64,000 bases of DNA from Pithys albifrons albifrons (taxonomy: Eukaryota; Chordata; Aves; Passeriformes; Thamnophilidae). The translations under genes and the position numbers were made by a program. Positions 60,002 through 64,000 of this stretch are shown here, piece after piece. How positions within the stretch are numbered: position 1 is the stretch's first letter; each line of letters starts with the position of its first letter. The stretch is taken from the NCBI RefSeq assembly GCF_047495875.1, contig NC_092459.1, forward strand, positions 37,863,490 to 37,927,489, read 5' to 3'. The notes beneath the pieces are model-generated. The model saw only the letters and a program-made list of their open reading frames with translations. It did not search any database and was not told the DNA's origin.

Positions 60002-60123
60002 GGTTTGGTTTTTTGTTGTTTATTTTTCTGTTTTTTTTCTTTGTTTTGTTTGGTTTGGCTGTTTTTTGAATGTTCCCCTTTTGCTTCTTTCCCTTCTCCT
60101 TTATGTCCCCTTTTTTTTTTTTT
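60002..60123. repeat. T-rich low-complexity tract
   Basis: T-rich with interspersed G and C, ending in a T run at 60110-60123. The frames on both strands here (60005-60196 and 60230-59982) are products of this composition. Confidence 0.8.
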
Positions 60124-61264
60124 AAGTACAATAAATCCAGTAGGATTTGATAGAAGGGGCTGCTATAAAAAGAAATTAAATGACACTTGCAGATAAGCAG
60201 GTTTAAGCTAAAATATCTCATATTAAACATATTGTGCTTTTGTGTCCATTATTTTTATACAGACTAAGATAAAAATATATATGTGATTTCCTGCAATGTG
60301 TACAAAACATCTCCAAAAAGGTTGTATCACAAAATAATGTTCTGGAATACCTCTTATGCACTTGTATAAAACACTAAATGGAGATTTATCATTGCTTAAC
60401 AGATAAGCATGGGAGAAATGGGTGAAGCCTTGACCCAATCATTCTTTCTATATGGTCATATTTTGTGGGAGGGTTGTAGAATCCCAGTGATCCAAGCTAG
60501 TAGAAATTTGTAGGGCTTTCTAACAATCAGTAATAGTGGTGCTTTGTATTACGGTTGTACTGCAGTCGTTATTTTCACCTACCTTCACTTAAATAAATGA
60601 TGTATGTAGTCTAAATTGTTCATCTATCTACCCTCTGTTGCTAGTGAAGAAAGGTGGACATCCTCACTTAGATCAAAACCAGTTAATTATAACCAAACAG
60701 GCTTAAACAGTAACAGATGAGGTGTTTGTGGCATTATAGGTGTGATATCAGCTTCTGTGTTGAGAGCTACATATGAAAAATTAATCTGAAAGACCAAATA
60801 TGTACTCAGGAGGTCAGAAATCCTTGCAGACACGGTCACAAAGCCTGAATTGTGCGATCTGCCTAATCAAAACCGTAATATATATCTTTTCCTCTGTGAG
60901 AACCCGTGACTATAATATTAGCCTAGAAGAGATGCTCAAGCATGCAAAACTTTCCAACACCTATTTATGATTTTATCCTGCCTGGGTCTCCATCAAGTAT
61001 TATACAACAGATTTTAAATAAACAATGGGTAAGCCACAGAATGCACATTTATTGTTACAGGCTCCTTTTCCCCTCCTCTTTAATAGAAAGGTCCAGCAAA
61101 GAGGGGAAAAAATGTGTTGAGGGGTTTTTTTTGGTTGCTTCTTTGTCTGTTTTTGTGAATGATAGATCATTAGGATTAGAGGTGCTCACCAGTCGTTTAT
61201 TGAAACTGTCTTTAATCTACAGCTTACAGTCTTGCATTACAATATAGTTTTATTGTTAACTATC

Positions 61265-61637
61265 TGTCCTGGTTCAAGCCAGAACAGGGTTAAATTTTTT
61301 GCAGTAGTCATGAGGGCATATGGCCAGGACAGAGAGGTTATTTTTACTGTTTCACCTCATTGATGATGGTGGGGGAGAAGGGGCTTTCTGGCTAATGGAA
61401 AGAAGGGCAGGGTTATTCATATTGTCACTGTTACTGTTCATTTTCTTATCTCATTGCTGTTTCCAGTAAATTGTTCTTATCTCAAACCATGATCTTCACC
61501 TTTTGTGCCTCCAATTCTCATCTACATCCCAGGCAGTAGGATGGGGGAGGAGGAGGGAGATAGAGACAGGGGCAGTACCATTTGAGAGAGTCTGAGTGGG
61601 AGTACTGAATTGGGGAGTACCAGTCTAAATCACAACA
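61265..61637 (+). mobile_element. Endogenous retrovirus LTR, plus strand, diverged
   Basis: Starts TGTCCTGGTTCAAGCCAGAA, the characteristic opening of a common avian LTR, followed by 'cagggttaaattttttgca'. It continues through the 'agtaaattgttcttatctca' segment (61467-61486), a purine-rich stretch (61535-61570) and a degenerate terminal block ending AAATCACAACA at 61637. It has the same 3' architecture as the LTR at 8089-8495, but here the 5' end is present. The total of 373 bp is shorter than the family's usual length as I remember it, so internal deletions are likely. No clear target-site duplication and no internal retroviral sequence. Confidence 0.8.
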
Positions 61638-61699
61638 ATACAAAATCACGAAAAAAATTGGAAAAACAAAACAAATCCACACAAACAGAAAACACCATG

Positions 61700-62135
61700 T
61701 AACCTGAAGGGTCTGGAGCACAAGTCATATTAGGAGAAGCTTAGTGAGCTGGGGTTGTTTAGCCTGGAGAAGAGGAAGCTCAGGGAAGACCTTATCACTC
61801 TATACAACTACCTTGAAAGGAGGTTGTAGCCAGGTGGGGATTGGTCTCTTCTATCATGCAACAAACAGTAGAACAAGAAAGCATAGTCTTTAGCTGCACC
61901 AGGGAGGTTGAGTTGGACATTAGGAAGAAGTTCTTCACAGAGAGAGTGATTAGATATTGGAATGGGCTGCTCAGAGAGGTGGTGGAGTCACTGCCCCTGG
62001 AGTGTTTAAAAAAACCCACTGCATGTGGCACTCAGTTCCATGGTCTAGTTGACACGGTGGTGTTTGGCCATAGGTTGGTCTTGATGATCTCCAAGGTCTT
62101 TTCCAACCAAATTGTTTCTATGATTCTGATTTAGC
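61700..62135 (+). mobile_element. CR1 LINE 3' end, plus strand
   Basis: Begins near 'gaagggtctggagcacaagt' (61707-61726). It continues with 'gggttgtttagcctggagaa' (61752-61771), 'ggttgtagccaggtgggga' (61823-61841), the LDIRKKFFTERVIRYWNGLL frame (near 61914-61973) and 'ggtggtggagtcactgcccc' (61979-61998), then the terminal 'ttccaaccaaattgtttcta' and 'tgattctgatt'. It is the best preserved of the plus-strand CR1 ends here. It lies just 60 bp from the LTR at 61265-61637. Confidence 0.95.
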
Positions 62136-64000
62136 AGCATCTTCCACAATATGCAATGGGTGTGCTTGCAACCACAGTTAGGTTAATCCCGTAGAGTCAT
62201 GCATAAGTGAATTTAGATTTGTTGTCAGTGCATCGAGGCATAAAGTTTAAAGAGAATGAGAAAAATAACACACACATATAATTTATATAAGAGGAAAGGG
62301 GTTTTTGTTAAATATGACCTAATTTTCACACTGGAGACATCACAACTATACAAGTATTTTATTTTAAATATAGTAAGCTTTCATTGTGCTACTTGAATCA
62401 ATAATCTGCTTCAATGAGGAAAATCCAAGTCAATTAAAAGAGGGAAAATAAAGCCCAGAAGAGCAAGAAGCAAATTGCCATATAAGAAAAGTATATAACT
62501 AATATAGACAAAATGTTGAGGAATCTACATTATAAAAAGTCTGTCCATGAACACATAAATACACATAGACTTTAATAATCACAACTGTGATTCATTACAG
62601 CCATCCCGTACTTTGGCCTACAATGAATTATCCTTCTGATTCTCAAAATAGTTAGAAGCCACTTCATCCCTTCTGCCACCTAACAAGATCCATGCAGTCA
62701 CTGGTCCCTATATTCTTGTGAAGTTGCTTTTCACTAAAGCAGGCTCAGTCTTGATGAAACAAATTTCCAAATCCTCAACAATTATTTGTGGATTCTGAGA
62801 ACAGTAATTAAGAAACAACATAAGATACTAACTAGGAGAAATAAAGTGATTTATTTGGGACATCAAAACTTTGGCTTTAATTTAGTAAAGAGTTTTAAGC
62901 TGACTTACCTATCTTTCACCCTCACAAGGTGATAATTCATGGGTAAAAAAAATCTCTTTTGTGCTATAGGGACTATTGTTAAATCCAACACATCAAAACC
63001 TCTGCCATTCGGTTTGTATTACAGTATATACTTTTGCTTGTAGTGGTTAGATCCAAAACATGCTCAGACTGATTATCTCTCTTTCCTCATTATTTTTAAT
63101 AAAATAAAATATAGAGTTAAAGAAATGAGGAAATACAAATAACACAAGTTTATTGTGAATAATTTTGGCTATAAATATTTGCTAACACTCAGCTGCAAAT
63201 GTGTCGGATTTTCCTGTACCCATGAAAAGAGCTGACAAGTAGAAAGATTGTCCTCCTAGAACTCTGATGAAGATGTAATAAGACAGACAAAATGTGATAT
63301 CAGCAAGTTCCTAAGAAATGCCAAGATCTGCTGAAGAGAAACGGAAAATATCAAGCAGTTCTCCTAAACAGTTAAGAAATATCTGAGGTGATGACTCATC
63401 AAAAATGTAACATAAAACAATCTCTGTATAAAATAACATCTTAACATAAATGACTCAAAAATCCATTGATACTTAATGGTAATTATAACTCTGTGCTAGA
63501 TATATTTTAACTATCTGAAGATACAATGAGCTATATATCTTTTTCTAAATGTGGGCGATGTAGTGGGCTTTACTACTAACTTCCTACAAGCCTTTTAATA
63601 GTGTACTTGACATTTGTTATGGAGGCAGTGTTCTGAGTCTGAAAAGATTTTATGTCCACCCCTGATGCTAAAAGGAACAGTGACAAAGAGGGTGGTGTTG
63701 CAGTGTAGATGGCAGAAAAAAAGTTATCTGTGAATCAATTGTGAAAATCTTGGTCAGAGGAATTAATTTTAAGTGTACTTGAGGAGGACTATGACTATAG
63801 CATGAAGTTCTAGGGAGTTTTTTGTAAGGTTGAGCTCATATGACAGGGACGTGATGCTGAGAATATTCTGGCAATACATTTCTTACTGGCTCCTTCCTGA
63901 GATATTAGAATTTCTCTTGGCAAAGAAAAGCAGGAGAAGCAGTCACTAAAACAGCTGCCTTCCAACCAGATGCTAATTATTAAACATCTGAGAGATTTCA
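62136..64000. other. Anonymous AT-rich DNA to the window end, no gene seen
   Basis: No repeat family, RNA gene or coding pattern recognised. No open frame over 60 codons begins here. Confidence 0.55.

Larger units (their letters stand above)
53885..61264. other. Anonymous AT-rich DNA, no confirmed gene
   Basis: More than 7 kb without a recognisable transposon. Simple repeats and a candidate microexon within it are listed separately. T-rich and T/G-rich tracts lie at 58246-58335 and 60002-60123. Frames up to 116 codons (54339-53989, minus) have no protein-like conservation that I can see. Confidence 0.5.

Overview
The window looks like bird nuclear DNA. It is AT-rich and carries at least eleven CR1 LINE fragments, several with the typical avian 3' end. 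It also holds avian-type endogenous retrovirus LTRs, and I see no Alu, L1 or other mammalian repeat. I find no convincing protein-coding gene, tRNA, rRNA gene or CRISPR array. The window reads as a gene desert or the inside of a very long intron. The many 60-100 codon open frames are either repeat-derived or chance frames in AT-rich sequence.

Layout. 1-2256: a long minus-strand CR1 reverse transcriptase remnant cut by the window edge, then a plus-strand CR1 3' end. 2257-14959: mostly anonymous AT-rich DNA with a TG microsatellite, a decayed LTR (about 8089-8495) and a CR1 3' end (8754-9195). 14970-15486: the 5'-truncated 3' end of an RTE-like LINE between 10-bp target-site duplications. 15497-38435: anonymous DNA with scattered CR1 pieces, one LTR (22050-22504) and an exact 40-bp tandem duplication (33202-33281). 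38948-43491: an LTR cluster, with a long minus-strand LTR, a CpG-rich minus-strand LTR with a bit of retroviral internal sequence, a CR1 end and a plus-strand LTR. 45108-45169: a perfect 62-bp AT-rich palindrome. 51252-51581: a solo LTR with an exact 6-bp duplication. 53541-53884: a full-length SINE with a 5S rRNA-derived head. 61265-62135: an LTR followed by a CR1 3' end.

The most interesting system is the LINE/SINE pair. The last 35 bp of the LINE at 15445-15479 recur with 5 mismatches as the last 35 bp of the 5S-headed SINE at 53825-53859, 38 kb away. Both elements have target-site duplications, and both keep CpGs and GC content above their surroundings. This is what is expected if the SINE borrows the LINE's 3' recognition tail for its own retrotransposition. 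Pol III-driven SINEs of this type are uncommon in birds, whose best known SINEs have tRNA heads and CR1 tails.

Boundaries come from reading by eye and are good to a few bases where a duplication fixes them, and to tens of bases elsewhere. Family names are from memory and were not checked against a repeat library.
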